The notes beneath the pieces are model-generated. The model was not told the DNA's origin and made no database searches. It saw only the letters and a list, made by a program, of their open reading frames with translations. A stretch of DNA of 64,000 nucleotides from NCBI RefSeq assembly GCF_041080675.1, contig NZ_CP163521.1:186001-250000 (forward strand), given 5' to 3'. This stretch comes from Streptomyces sp. cg36 (GTDB lineage: Bacteria > Actinomycetota > Actinomycetes > Streptomycetales > Streptomycetaceae). The position numbers were made by a program, and so were the translations under genes. How positions within the stretch are numbered: position 1 is the stretch's first letter; every line of letters starts with the position of its first letter. Positions 49,241 to 57,611 of the stretch are shown one piece after another.

Positions 49241-49893
49241 GCGCCGACCTCCTGCGTCACGGGGGTGCCGCTCAGCCGACCTCGTAGGTGCGGGTTGCCG
49301 GCGGCGATCTGCCGCAGCAGCTTCGGCGTGGGCTTCCACAGCCGCTGGGCACCGCGAGCCGGAACAGGCGTGGTCAGCCGCTGGACCCGGGTCAGCTCCC
49401 AGTGGAAGCGGCCCTCTTGGGACCAGGGCGTGCACGCGCCGTCGTCCGCGTGGATGCCGGTGAGGTCGGCGACGGCGACCACCGCACCGCGCACCAGCTC
49501 GTGAGTGTTCTCCAGCGCCTCCCGCACGGGTGCGAGGGCCATGGCGGGGGTGTCGACGTCGGATCCGGCGTGGATGAGCAGGGTGCCGCGCCACGGGGTG
49601 ACCCACGCCCTGTTCTCGATGCGCTTGGCGACCTGGTCGTCCTTGAGGGCGATCAGGTCGGACCAGGGCGGGCGGATGGTCAGGCACCGGATCGGGGTGA
49701 GGTCGTGGTCCGGTGCGGTCCGGGGCCGGCGGGAGACCGCGGCGAGCAGCTCGTAGTTGGCGCGCTGCTGCCCACGGCTCAGGGGAGCCGCACCGCTGGG
49801 GGTGCGGGTGCGGAAGCACTCGCCGGTGGGGATCGCTTCGCGGGACAGCCGGGCGTACGGCGTGGTGTCCGCGGCGGGGGAGGAGGGGATCAT
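49237..49893 (-). CDS. ASCH/PUA-like domain protein
   Basis: The product is 218 aa. CLTIRPPWSDLIALKDDQVA and KRIENRAWVTPWRGTLLIHA are the signature of ASCH-type (PUA-superfamily) domains: an N-terminal L-S/T-I-x-x-P-W, a K-x-x-E-x-R and a G-x-x-x-I-H strand. This is followed by VVAVADLTGIHADDG. The fold usually binds RNA or modified nucleotides. It overlaps the sigma factor and GGDEF genes by 4 bp on either side. Confidence 0.75.
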   Translation of the reverse strand: MIPSSPAADTTPYARLSREAIPTGECFRTRTPSGAAPLSRGQQRANYELLAAVSRRPRTAPDHDLTPIRCLTIRPPWSDLIALKDDQVAKRIENRAWVTPWRGTLLIHAGSDVDTPAMALAPVREALENTHELVRGAVVAVADLTGIHADDGACTPWSQEGRFHWELTRVQRLTTPVPARGAQRLWKPTPKLLRQIAAGNPHLRGRLSGTPVTQEVGA

Positions 49894-50582
49894 CGTGTGC
49901 GTTCCTGGGTGAGGGGGTGAGGGGTGGTACCCGTGCGGCCGAGGCGCCGGCCGTTGACGGCAGGCTCGCTGGCGTGGCCGGGGGTGGCGATGCGGTACAG
50001 GCCGGCGCGCTCCCGCTTGTGCTGGTACATCGCGCCTTCGGCGCCGCGCAGCAGGTGGGTGTAGTCACGCGAGTGCAGGTCGCTGGGGCTGGACGCACCG
50101 ATGGAGACCGCGACGGCGACCGCCTTGCCGTCCACGTCGACGCTCTGGTGCAGCAGCCGGTGCAACTCCCGCAGACGCTGGGCCCGTTCGGCCACGGGGC
50201 AGGTCAGGACGGCGGCGAACTCGTCCCCGTGCAGGCGCGCGGCGACCCCGTCGCCGCCGACCCACCGCTCCAGGCGGGAGGCGATCGCGATGAGCACGGC
50301 GTTGCCGACGTCGTGCCCGTAGCCGTCGTTGATCGCTTTGAAGCCGACCGCGTCCAGGAACACGAGCAGCACCGGGTCACGGCGGCGGTTCAGGAGACGG
50401 GTCGCGTGCCGGACGTAGCCGGGGCGGGAGTGCAGGCCGGTGAGCGCGTCGCGGCGGGCCGCGGCCAGGCGGCGGTGCAGCGCCGTGGCGTGAACAGCCC
50501 AGCCGGTCAAGGGAAGCAGTGCTGTGATCTGGATGCGTGCGCGCTGCCCGATCAGGGCCCTGGCGCGCGGGCGGGACGCCAT
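49890..50582 (-). CDS. GGDEF-domain protein with variant HGDEF site
   Basis: The product is 230 aa. One hydrophobic segment near residues 15-35 (IQITALLPLTGWAVHATAL) is followed by DALTGLHSRPGYVRHATRL. The metal/phosphate part VFLDAVGFKAINDGYGHDVG is well conserved. The active site reads RLHGDEFAAVL where cyclases have R-x-G-G-D-E-F, so the first Gly is His. Activity as a cyclic-di-GMP synthase is therefore uncertain; GTP binding or a receptor role is possible. GGDEF genes occur on some actinobacterial mobile elements. It overlaps the ASCH gene by 4 bp. Confidence 0.85.
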   Translation of the reverse strand: MASRPRARALIGQRARIQITALLPLTGWAVHATALHRRLAAARRDALTGLHSRPGYVRHATRLLNRRRDPVLLVFLDAVGFKAINDGYGHDVGNAVLIAIASRLERWVGGDGVAARLHGDEFAAVLTCPVAERAQRLRELHRLLHQSVDVDGKAVAVAVSIGASSPSDLHSRDYTHLLRGAEGAMYQHKRERAGLYRIATPGHASEPAVNGRRLGRTGTTPHPLTQERTR

Positions 50583-50672
50583 ACTGGTGTCCTCCCTCTC
50601 GTCTCGTACGGGATGGATGGGCCCGGGACAGCCGACGACGCCGCCAAGCAGAGCGGCTGTCCCGGGGCGGAG

Positions 50673-50981
50673 CTACAGCTCGAAGCCGTCCTCGGCGTCC
50701 CCGGCATGGATCCAGGTGAGGGGCTCGCCCCAGCGGCCGGCCTCCGCCGCAGTCCAGTCGAGCCGCCAGCCGGGACGCGGTGGGTGTGCTCCCCAGCCGT
50801 CCGGCCGCCGGCCGGGTACCTCAAGCCCCATCGCCTGCGCGGTACGCGCCGCGTCGTACACCTCGTGTGCGTGGCGTACGGCGGCGCTGCGGCTGTCGGC
50901 CTGTCCGGTGAAGACGTGCACACCGCGCAATCCGGCGGCGTTGTGAATCGGCACGTCGACTTCATAGGTGGGCAGGGGCAT
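50673..50981 (-). CDS. Hypothetical protein
   Basis: The product is 102 aa. The ATG at 50981 (MPLPTYEVDVPIHNAAGL) is preceded by GGAGCTGGAGG. The sequence is strand-rich at first (GVHVFTGQADSRSAAVRHAH) and ends with Trp-rich acidic residues (GEPLTWIHAGDAEDG). No family is recognised. Confidence 0.55.
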   Translation of the reverse strand: MPLPTYEVDVPIHNAAGLRGVHVFTGQADSRSAAVRHAHEVYDAARTAQAMGLEVPGRRPDGWGAHPPRPGWRLDWTAAEAGRWGEPLTWIHAGDAEDGFEL

Positions 50982-51080
50982 GACCTCCAGCTCCTCTCGT
51001 GTTCGTGGTGGTTGAAGGGCCACCGCCACTGCCCCGGACGCCGGCGCGGTGGCCAGGTCCGGGGCGGCACGGAGAGCCCG

Positions 51081-51851
51081 TCAGGCAGCGGCGGGAGCAG
51101 GGGAGTCGAGGCCGATGCCGCGCAGCGCGTCCAGGACGTATGGCTCGAAGCGGGCCTGGTGCTGGGCGGCGACCGCGCAGCCGGTGGCGCGGCTGTAGGC
51201 GTAGCAGTACGCCATCATGCTGGCGTCGGTCCCGGCGAGGGCCTGGTCGACGGCGCGGCGGGCGAGGTGCTCGCTCCAGGTCTGGGCGGCCGACTCGCGG
51301 CGGGCGTGCGAGACCGCCACGGCGAGGGAGTGCGCCCACTGTCCGCTGCCGCAGGTGGGGCCGCCGCACTGCGCCCAGTCCCACTCACGCTGGCGCATGC
51401 CCTCGGGGTCGGCGTCCCAGTCCGCAGCCCAGCCTGCGGCCCGCTCGGGGATCTCCTGCTGCACGACGTCCAGGACGTCGCGGCCGCAGGGGCCGAGCGC
51501 CCTGTGCGCGTCGACTTCCTCCAAGACGCGGATCTGGTGGGAGAGCAGCCGGTAGGGGTAGTAGCGCGGGCTGCGGTTGCCGGTCTCACCCAGCGGCTGA
51601 ACACTCCACAGCCGCACAGGCCAGGTAATCGGCCAGATGCCGGTGTCCTCCAGCGCCTCGCCGACGCGTTTGACCATGCGGAAGTACGAGAAGGGACTCT
51701 CGTCGAACCACAGGGCGGTGCAGGGCCGGGGGTGGTCGACGACCTGGCCGACGGACGCTGCGAGGTTCACCGGCGTCCCGGCTACGCGGGACAGTTCGAT
51801 GATGCCGTCGGCGGGGGTGGCGATGTACCAGGGGGTGGGCTTGCGGGCCAT
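51081..51851 (-). CDS. Hypothetical protein
   Basis: The product is 256 aa. The ATG at 51851 (MARKPTPWYIATPADGII) has GGAGG 4 nt upstream. An in-frame ATG 23 codons earlier has no ribosome site. Segments include TALWFDESPFSYFRMVKRVG, DAHRALGPCGRDVLDVVQQE and MMAYCYAYSRATGC, with three or four cysteines in the C-terminal half (AQCGGPTCGSG). No family is recognised. Genes like this, with ARFEPYVLDALRGIGL ends, are common next to Streptomyces plasmid genes. Confidence 0.6.
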   Translation of the reverse strand: MARKPTPWYIATPADGIIELSRVAGTPVNLAASVGQVVDHPRPCTALWFDESPFSYFRMVKRVGEALEDTGIWPITWPVRLWSVQPLGETGNRSPRYYPYRLLSHQIRVLEEVDAHRALGPCGRDVLDVVQQEIPERAAGWAADWDADPEGMRQREWDWAQCGGPTCGSGQWAHSLAVAVSHARRESAAQTWSEHLARRAVDQALAGTDASMMAYCYAYSRATGCAVAAQHQARFEPYVLDALRGIGLDSPAPAAA

Positions 51852-51928
51852 GCGGGCCTCCGTGAAGGGATGTGCGCGGTCGGAGCCGCTGGATAACGGG
51901 GTGTTGGTCGGGGTGTTCATGGCGGCGG

Positions 51929-52768
51929 TCAGGCGCGGTAGACGGGCGGGCGGACTCCGGCACGGAGCTCGCGGATGATCGAGCAGGGGCCCTTGGTGGC
52001 GCAGTACGCGTCGTCGGTGTCCGGGAGGGCGTTGCCGGTGGTGCCCCACATCTGGCGGGCGGTCGCGTTCACGGCGCGCAGCATCTCCCCGTTGTTGGGG
52101 CGGCAGGGGCTCTCCTGCCCGCCGACGCCGTGGCGGTGAGCGCCCATGAGGTGCTGGCGGGCCTGGCGGGCGGCCCAGCGTCGGCTGTCGGGGCCGGTGT
52201 TCTCGTGCACGTGCCCGCTGTCGTGGAACGTGTCCAGATGGCAGCCAGAGCAGTGGTAGGTCACCAGCATCTGCGGCGCGCTGTCGGGAAGCCACTTCCC
52301 TTCGAACTCGTAGACGATGACCTCCGCGCCCGGGATCTCGGTGTGCGCGAAGGCGGTGACGAGGCCGACGCCGTCCGCGATCCCACCGCGCGCCTTGGCG
52401 TTCCAGAAGGTGCGGGGGAGGAAGGTGTCCCAGCCCTTGCCGTGGGGCCACTGGGCGTACATGACGCCCTGGGAGGCGTCGAAGGCCGCGCTGCCGTCGG
52501 TGTTCTCGCGCTGGTACTGCTCGATCTGTGCGATCGGCCCGAAGTACGTGGCGGAGAACTCCTCGGACTCCAGGAAGATCAGCCCGTACCCCTCGGGGCG
52601 GGTGTCGTGACCGTTGTCCTTGAGGATCTCGACCATGTCCTCGTAGCCGGGGGTTGCGGGGGCGATGGTGGCGACCAGGGGGATCCGGTAGCGGTCGCAG
52701 CTGGTGACGTGGGCCGGGTTGGTGTCGCTGACGTGGTGCGCGGTGCCGTACGTGTTCGTGATGCTCAT
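51929..52768 (-). CDS. Hypothetical protein
   Basis: The product is 279 aa. The ATG at 52768 (MSITNTYGTAHHVSDTNPAH) has AAGGA upstream. It is acidic and Tyr/Trp-rich (GLIFLESEEFSATYFGPIAQ, WPHGKGWDTFLPRTFWNA). A C-x-x-C pair (YHCSGCHLDTFHDSGHVHEN) with following His residues may bind zinc. No family is recognised. Confidence 0.6.
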   Translation of the reverse strand: MSITNTYGTAHHVSDTNPAHVTSCDRYRIPLVATIAPATPGYEDMVEILKDNGHDTRPEGYGLIFLESEEFSATYFGPIAQIEQYQRENTDGSAAFDASQGVMYAQWPHGKGWDTFLPRTFWNAKARGGIADGVGLVTAFAHTEIPGAEVIVYEFEGKWLPDSAPQMLVTYHCSGCHLDTFHDSGHVHENTGPDSRRWAARQARQHLMGAHRHGVGGQESPCRPNNGEMLRAVNATARQMWGTTGNALPDTDDAYCATKGPCSIIRELRAGVRPPVYRA

Positions 52769-52968
52769 GCGCGGGGTGTCCTTCCTCGGTGAACCGTGGG
52801 CACGCGATCGGGGAGTCGCTGATCGGGGGGTCTGTGTGCCGGTCAGCGGTCCGATGCAGGGCCGTGGCGCGCTGAACCGTGGCACGGTGGCCGCAGCTTC
52901 AGCACGTCACAGTGACCGGGCCGCTGCCGGCCCGGGTGCAGTCGAACGCCGCCTGGTGCATTCGCCTG

Positions 52969-53172
52969 TCAGAGGTCGAGTTGGATCGTGATGGGGGTAC
53001 GGCGGTCGCCGTAGTCACGGTGGGGATCGTGGACGGTGCGGCGGTGCGCGGCGAGTCCGGTGGTGCCGCCCTGGATGGTGAGGTGGCAGTCGGGGCAGCC
53101 GTGGGCCCACGCTTCCCCGGCCGGAAGGCCGGCCGGGGTGAGCGGGTGCGGACGGTCGGCGGCGCGGCTCAC
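52969..53172 (-). CDS. Small zinc-finger-like protein
   Basis: The product is 67 aa. GTG at 53172 overlaps the preceding stop. HGCPDCHLTIQGGTTGLAAH and RRTVHD give C-x2-C-x12-H-x4-H, the C2H2 pattern. Short zinc-finger proteins are frequent on Streptomyces conjugative elements. Confidence 0.6.
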   Translation of the reverse strand: MSRAADRPHPLTPAGLPAGEAWAHGCPDCHLTIQGGTTGLAAHRRTVHDPHRDYGDRRTPITIQLDL

Positions 53173-53435
53173 CGACTGGCGTCTTCCGTCAACTGCCGGT
53201 CGGCGAGGGCCAAAAGCTCCGCGGCGAGGTCCGGCGCGGCCAGGATGGTGCGCAGGATCGAAGCGATTCCGTCGCGCTCGATGGGGTTCAGCCGGTCCCA
53301 TACGGCGTGGGCATCGCCGTGGGCGCCGACGGCCTTGAGGTAGCCGGCCTCGGTGGTGGCGGTGTGCTGGGCACCGCACCGGCCGCACCGGAAGACGGCC
53401 TGGTCCCAGCCGCCCGCAGCAGACTTGGCCCTCAT
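53169..53435 (-). CDS. Small CxxC hypothetical protein
   Basis: The product is 88 aa. The ATG at 53435 overlaps the P-loop gene's stop by 4 bp; the longer frame upstream is not supported. FRCGRCGAQHTATTEAGYLK gives C-x-x-C, and a helical part follows (ILRTILAAPDLAAELLALAD). It is the coupled partner of the zinc-finger gene downstream. Confidence 0.55.
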   Translation of the reverse strand: MRAKSAAGGWDQAVFRCGRCGAQHTATTEAGYLKAVGAHGDAHAVWDRLNPIERDGIASILRTILAAPDLAAELLALADRQLTEDASR

Positions 53436-54412
53436 CCGCGGATCGCCCCCAAGGTCTGCCCCTCGAGGTCGGAACCCAAGTCGTGGTCGTCGGCCTCTTG
53501 GCTGACGTCGTCGAGGCCGCCGTGGACGGTGCACACCGTGTCCGGGGACGGCCGGTCGCTGGTGTGCGCGATGAGGAGGTCGGTCACCGAGTACACGGGC
53601 TGCCAGGCACGGGCGTCGCACGCGTCGTCCACCGCGCAGCAGGTGAGCAGGTCGAAGCCGAAGTCGCCCTCGCCGTCTACGTTGCGGCGCAGGGCGAGCA
53701 CGAGGCGGTCCGTGCCGAGGCGGATCTCACCGACGCGGTCGCCGCCCGCCAGGTCGCTGCCGTCGCGCCAGGTCCACAGGGACAGTACGTCCGGACCGAA
53801 GACGCGGCGCACCAGGAGCAGGGAGCCCAGGCCGGGTCCGTCGTCCCAGCCCATGTCGCGGCGGCGGGTGTCGCTGGCCCGTTTGAGGAGCGGCTCCAGG
53901 CGGTGGAGGCTGTCGGCGAAGACGACGTGGTCGAAGCCCTCCCCGCGCAGGTCGGGGAGAGCGGCGACGCTGTCGGCGTGCTGGCGGCGTACGACGTCCT
54001 CGGGCACGGCCCGGCCTGGGCTACGGCTGGCCTGACGCCGCACGCAGACGTCGGCCGGGGTCGCCACGAGCAGCGCGACCACCGGCACATCATGAGCGCG
54101 GGCGGCATCGATCAGTCCCCTGCGGACACGGGCGTCGGTGTTCGTGTCGCTGATAACCGTGGTGAGCCGGCGGGCCATGCGCGCCGTGAGTGCGGCGTAC
54201 ATGACGGCTGCTGCGGCCACGGTCGCTGACTGGTCACCGGCCTGGTCCGAGACCATCGCCCGGAAAACGTCGAGCTCCAGGACCTGGGTGGCGGGCCAAC
54301 TGCTCGCCAGGGTGGACTTGCCGCTGCCGCTCGCCCCGATCATCACGACGAGTGCAGGGTCGGGGATGGCCGTATCCCGTGGCTGCATGGCGGCGGGGAA
54401 GGTGGTGCTCAT
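53432..54412 (-). CDS. P-loop kinase/ATP-binding protein
   Basis: The product is 326 aa. LVVMIGASGSGKSTLASSWP is a Walker A of the AAA_33/polynucleotide-kinase type, with VISDTNTDARVRRGLIDAAR and VVALLVATPADVCVRRQASR as the lid region. The C-terminal half (LLVRRVFGPDVLSLW, AVDDACDARAWQPV) is unassigned. Members of this group phosphorylate small molecules or nucleic-acid ends. Start ATG at 54412. It is coupled to the two small zinc-type proteins downstream, so the three may act together. Confidence 0.75.
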   Translation of the reverse strand: MSTTFPAAMQPRDTAIPDPALVVMIGASGSGKSTLASSWPATQVLELDVFRAMVSDQAGDQSATVAAAAVMYAALTARMARRLTTVISDTNTDARVRRGLIDAARAHDVPVVALLVATPADVCVRRQASRSPGRAVPEDVVRRQHADSVAALPDLRGEGFDHVVFADSLHRLEPLLKRASDTRRRDMGWDDGPGLGSLLLVRRVFGPDVLSLWTWRDGSDLAGGDRVGEIRLGTDRLVLALRRNVDGEGDFGFDLLTCCAVDDACDARAWQPVYSVTDLLIAHTSDRPSPDTVCTVHGGLDDVSQEADDHDLGSDLEGQTLGAIRG

Positions 54413-54655
54413 GCGGATTCTCCCTGCGAGTAGAGGGTGGAGACAGTCAGTTGCAGGCGCATCGTCACGGGACGGTGGCCTTGGTGGTGGCAATGCGTAC
54501 GGCCGCCCGGCGGCCCGCCCCCGGCCACACCGGTCGGAGGCGCCTGCCGATCTGCCTGGATGACGACTGAGCGTGCGGGCGGCCCGGGGCGGCCTGCGCC
54601 GCACTCGACTCCCGGCTGCGCGGGCGGGGTTCGAGTACGACGCGGGGTGTCCGGT

Positions 54656-55159
54656 TCAGTGGTGGATGTTGTTGCGGGTGCGGGCGAAGAACATGCCGCG
54701 CGTGGTGCTGTGGCTGTGGATCTCGGTCTTCTGGGTGACCGGGGCCTGGTAGATGGTCTTGGTGACGGTGGATCGGGCGCGGCTGATCGCGCTGCTGATC
54801 GCGGTGGCGGCCATGGCCAGGCCGGCGAACGGCAGGGTGACCATCAAGACGCTGTTCAGGCTGACCGAGGCGAGGCCCTGCAGAACCAGCCACGCGCCGC
54901 AGCCGATGCCGGTGACGCCGGCACCGACGCCGATGGAAGCCACCGCGATCCCGGCCGCCCAGGCGGGCACGGTCCGGTGATCCTCCTGCCGCACGGGCGG
55001 GGTGGTGCCGAAGGCGGGGACGGAGGAGTCGTCGCGGAACGAGGTGGGGAAGTGGCGGGCCGGCCGCTCGGGCGGGAACTCGGTCTCGATGATCCGCTGA
55101 GCTTCGGCGGCGGCTGCGGAGTCGGACATCGGGCGGCCGTCAGTGGAGGGGAAGTCCAT
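54656..55159 (-). CDS. Two-TM membrane protein, likely transfer-associated
   Basis: The product is 167 aa. About 70 hydrophilic residues precede two membrane helices (AGIAVASIGVGAGVTGIG; SVLMVTLPFAGLAMAATAIS). A positively charged end follows (ARSTVTKTIYQAPVTQKTEI). It directly follows the translocase gene on the same strand. Small membrane proteins of this sort (Spd/Tra type) accompany TraB in Streptomyces plasmids. The assignment rests on context. Confidence 0.6.
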   Translation of the reverse strand: MDFPSTDGRPMSDSAAAAEAQRIIETEFPPERPARHFPTSFRDDSSVPAFGTTPPVRQEDHRTVPAWAAGIAVASIGVGAGVTGIGCGAWLVLQGLASVSLNSVLMVTLPFAGLAMAATAISSAISRARSTVTKTIYQAPVTQKTEIHSHSTTRGMFFARTRNNIHH

Positions 55160-55241
55160 CGTGCTGTCTCCGTTCGGTGCAGGCGCGCCCTCCGCGCCGT
55201 GGTGGCGGGGAGGGCGCGAGGGGGCGGCGGGGGGCGATACA

Positions 55242-56675
55242 TCACATGAGCAGGCTGATGAGGCCGGAGGTGTCCTTCGGGGCGACCTTGTCCTCGCCGC
55301 GAAGGGTGCTGATCGTGGTGCGAACGGAACCGCGCCGCGCGTCCTTGCCACCGTCCTCATCGAGGGCCGCGAGAAGGTCCGGCTCGGACAGGGGACCGGA
55401 TTCGAGTGCCGCGAGGATCCGGTCCTTGAGCGTGCGGGGCATCGGCGGCAGCGACTCGGACTCGGCCCCGTGGTCCTCGCCGTACTCCAGGTCGTCGCCG
55501 TCACCGGCCGCCTGGTCTGCCTTGCCGTCCTTGGGCGGCGGGAAGATCAGCTTCAGGGGCTCGCCCGGCGGGGCGCCGGCGCCGTAGAGCTGGCGGATCA
55601 CCGGGTCGAATCCCTCGTGCGGGGAGAGCGAGCCGACCAGGAAGAAGCGGGCCATCGACGTCGGTCTGACCGACGTCAGGTGGTAGCACATGCCCTGGGA
55701 GTTGGCCTTCTCGGTGCTGCGGTCGACGGGCGTTCCCCATCGCTGGATGCGACGGGCGCGCCCGAGGATCTTCGGGATGGGCTGCAGGTTTTCGCCGGTC
55801 GGCAGCAGGCCGTCGCCCACGAGCGAGGCCATCATCTGCGAGCTCCACCGCAGGAGGATGACTTCGCCTTCCTTGAGCATGGCGCGCAGGGTGTCGCTGC
55901 CACCGAGCTCGTCCAGGTGCCCGGCCTGCGCGGCGAGCACGATGCCGATGCCGACGCTGCGCCCGGTCCGCCCGATCTCCTTGATCAGTCGGGCCGCTTC
56001 GGCCCGGAAGGGGCTGCCCTTCTCCAGGAGGCGGTTGGCTTCGTCGATGACGACGTATTCGAGCGGGTCCGGCGTGTTGATCAGGAAGCCGGAGCGGCCC
56101 AGGTCGGCGTACCGGTTGAAGCGCTCTTCGGCCTTCGCGACGGCGGCCCGCAGCAGGCCCATCGCCTCTTTGAGCGTGCGTACGTGGGTGGCGACGTTGC
56201 CCTTGGCCTCGGGTACGGACTGGCCGCCCTTGAGGTCGGCCAGGTGCACGACGATCCCGTTGCGCTTGCACGCGGCGAGGAACGCCTGCAGGGCACGTGA
56301 CTTCCCGGCGCCGGTCGTGCCGAAAATGATGATGCGCTGGGCGTTGCCGGTCTCGGGGTCGTGCACCCGCATCCGCAGCGGCTCGCCGTCGTAGTACGAG
56401 CCGATCCGGATGCAGCCGTCCTCATCCATCTCGAGGTCTTCGAAGGTGACCGCCCGCATCTTCGCGAGCGGGTTCACGGGAAAGACCCGGACGACGGCCT
56501 CGCGGCCGCTGCCCTGCTCGAAGATCACGCGGCTGGGGTCGTCGACGCCCAGGAGGTCGCACAGGGCCTTGTGGTCGGCGCCCTTCACCCCGCCCGGCCG
56601 GGTGCGCAGCATGTACTCGCGCATCACCCCTGCCTTCTCGTCGGCGTGCTTCTTCGCGAGGGCAGCCGGCGTCAC
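55242..56675 (-). CDS. FtsK/SpoIIIE-type conjugal DNA translocase (TraB-like)
   Basis: The product is 477 aa. Walker A is IIFGTTGAGKSRALQAFLAA and Walker B LEYVVIDEANRLLEKG; GRTGRSVGIGIVLAAQAGHL is the motor's conserved third motif. The C-terminal 70 residues (RILAALESGPLSEPDLLAAL and TTISTLRGEDKV) form a winged helix like the gamma/TRS-reading domain of TraB. Streptomyces elements move double-stranded DNA with one such motor. The N-terminal membrane domain usual in TraB is absent; it is encoded by the upstream gene, which overlaps by 4 bp. The GTG start is fixed by that overlap. Confidence 0.9.
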   Translation of the reverse strand: MTPAALAKKHADEKAGVMREYMLRTRPGGVKGADHKALCDLLGVDDPSRVIFEQGSGREAVVRVFPVNPLAKMRAVTFEDLEMDEDGCIRIGSYYDGEPLRMRVHDPETGNAQRIIIFGTTGAGKSRALQAFLAACKRNGIVVHLADLKGGQSVPEAKGNVATHVRTLKEAMGLLRAAVAKAEERFNRYADLGRSGFLINTPDPLEYVVIDEANRLLEKGSPFRAEAARLIKEIGRTGRSVGIGIVLAAQAGHLDELGGSDTLRAMLKEGEVILLRWSSQMMASLVGDGLLPTGENLQPIPKILGRARRIQRWGTPVDRSTEKANSQGMCYHLTSVRPTSMARFFLVGSLSPHEGFDPVIRQLYGAGAPPGEPLKLIFPPPKDGKADQAAGDGDDLEYGEDHGAESESLPPMPRTLKDRILAALESGPLSEPDLLAALDEDGGKDARRGSVRTTISTLRGEDKVAPKDTSGLISLLM

Positions 56676-57532
56676 GGGGTGAACTCCTGCGACAGGTCGT
56701 ACTCGTTGATCTCAAGGAGGGTCACGCCGGGCAGCGCGGACCGGCCGATCTCCGCCCACACGTCCTCGTCGTGCGCCGGGCCCTGTTCGGGCTTGGGCCC
56801 GATCAGCAGCATCGCGAACCCGGCTCCGTACCCGGGGATCGCCTGTACCTCAAGGAGCTGTTCGGGCACGTTCATCAGGGCCGACAAGCGCTTGATCTTG
56901 ATGTCGGGAACGGGTTCGCCCGGCTCGATCGCACCGAGCGCGACAGCAACCCTGCGCCCGTCCTCGATCGGCCGCACATCGATCACGTGCGTGCCCTCGG
57001 CGACGCCGCCTTTCTTCGCCGCGTTCAGGGCCCACCACCGGCCTGCCGGATCGTCGGGCAGTTCGACGGCGGCCTCGACCTCCGTGCCGGTGGCCGCCTG
57101 GTCGCCCTCGGTGTCGTCGGTCTCGACCACGGGGTCGGGCCACTTCGCGACCCGCTTGGCGAGCTGTGCGGGGCGCAGCCACCACACTCCGGCCGTCCAC
57201 AGCGCGGCGACGCCGCCCTGAACCAGGCGGCCCTCCCTCGCGTCCCACGCCAGCTCGGTGACGAGGTTGGAGACGAGCAGGGTGTGCGGTGCCAGGTAGA
57301 TCGTGGAGACGATCGGCTTCTTCATCGGGTGCGCAAGCTGGAGGCGGGGGGAGAGGAACGCCCCGCCCAGCCCGGCCGCGATCGTGGTGAGGATGGCGGG
57401 CAGGGTGGCGGCATCGGTGAACAGCCCCGCCGCCATGGCGCTGGCGCCCGCGAGGGTCGCGAGCCGGCCCGCGCCGCTGACCACAGCGGAACCGGCTCGG
57501 CGGGTGGTTTCGATGTACGTGCGCAGCGGCAT
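56672..57532 (-). CDS. Membrane partner of the translocase
   Basis: The product is 286 aa. The ATG at 57532 has GGAAGGGA 9 nt upstream; a GTG three codons earlier lies on top of that site. Hydrophobic segments AGASAMAAGLFTDAA, PAILTTIAAGLGGAFLSP and LVQGGVAALWTAGVWWL suggest two to three helices. Then an acidic linker and a mixed alpha/beta domain follow (HVIDVRPIEDGRRVAVALGA, RLSALMNVPEQLLEVQAIPG). That C-terminal domain resembles the alpha/beta module preceding the motor in TraB/FtsK proteins. Together with the next gene it looks like a TraB split into two coupled polypeptides. Confidence 0.7.
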   Translation of the reverse strand: MPLRTYIETTRRAGSAVVSGAGRLATLAGASAMAAGLFTDAATLPAILTTIAAGLGGAFLSPRLQLAHPMKKPIVSTIYLAPHTLLVSNLVTELAWDAREGRLVQGGVAALWTAGVWWLRPAQLAKRVAKWPDPVVETDDTEGDQAATGTEVEAAVELPDDPAGRWWALNAAKKGGVAEGTHVIDVRPIEDGRRVAVALGAIEPGEPVPDIKIKRLSALMNVPEQLLEVQAIPGYGAGFAMLLIGPKPEQGPAHDEDVWAEIGRSALPGVTLLEINEYDLSQEFTP

Positions 57533-57559
57533 CGTCGGCACTCCCTTCCAAGGATGCGG

Positions 57560-57595
57560 AAGGCGCCGGCCCCTCGCACGAGGGACCGGCGCCTT
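57560..57595 (-). terminator. 17-bp hairpin inside the transfer gene run
   Basis: aaggcgccggcccctcg pairs with cgagggaccggcgcctt with one mismatch and a 2-nt loop. It lies 17 bp after the 57612-58148 gene's stop and before the translocase-pair genes, all read on the minus strand. It divides the transfer run into two transcripts or attenuates the second. Confidence 0.8.
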
Positions 57596-57611
57596 CAGGG
57601 GCGGATTCGGG

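Noticed and set aside
48524..50098. A single long protein covering sigma factor and ASCH region
   Set aside because: The upstream half is the ASCH gene read in the wrong frame; the GTG at 49240 overlaps the ASCH stop in the usual coupled way.
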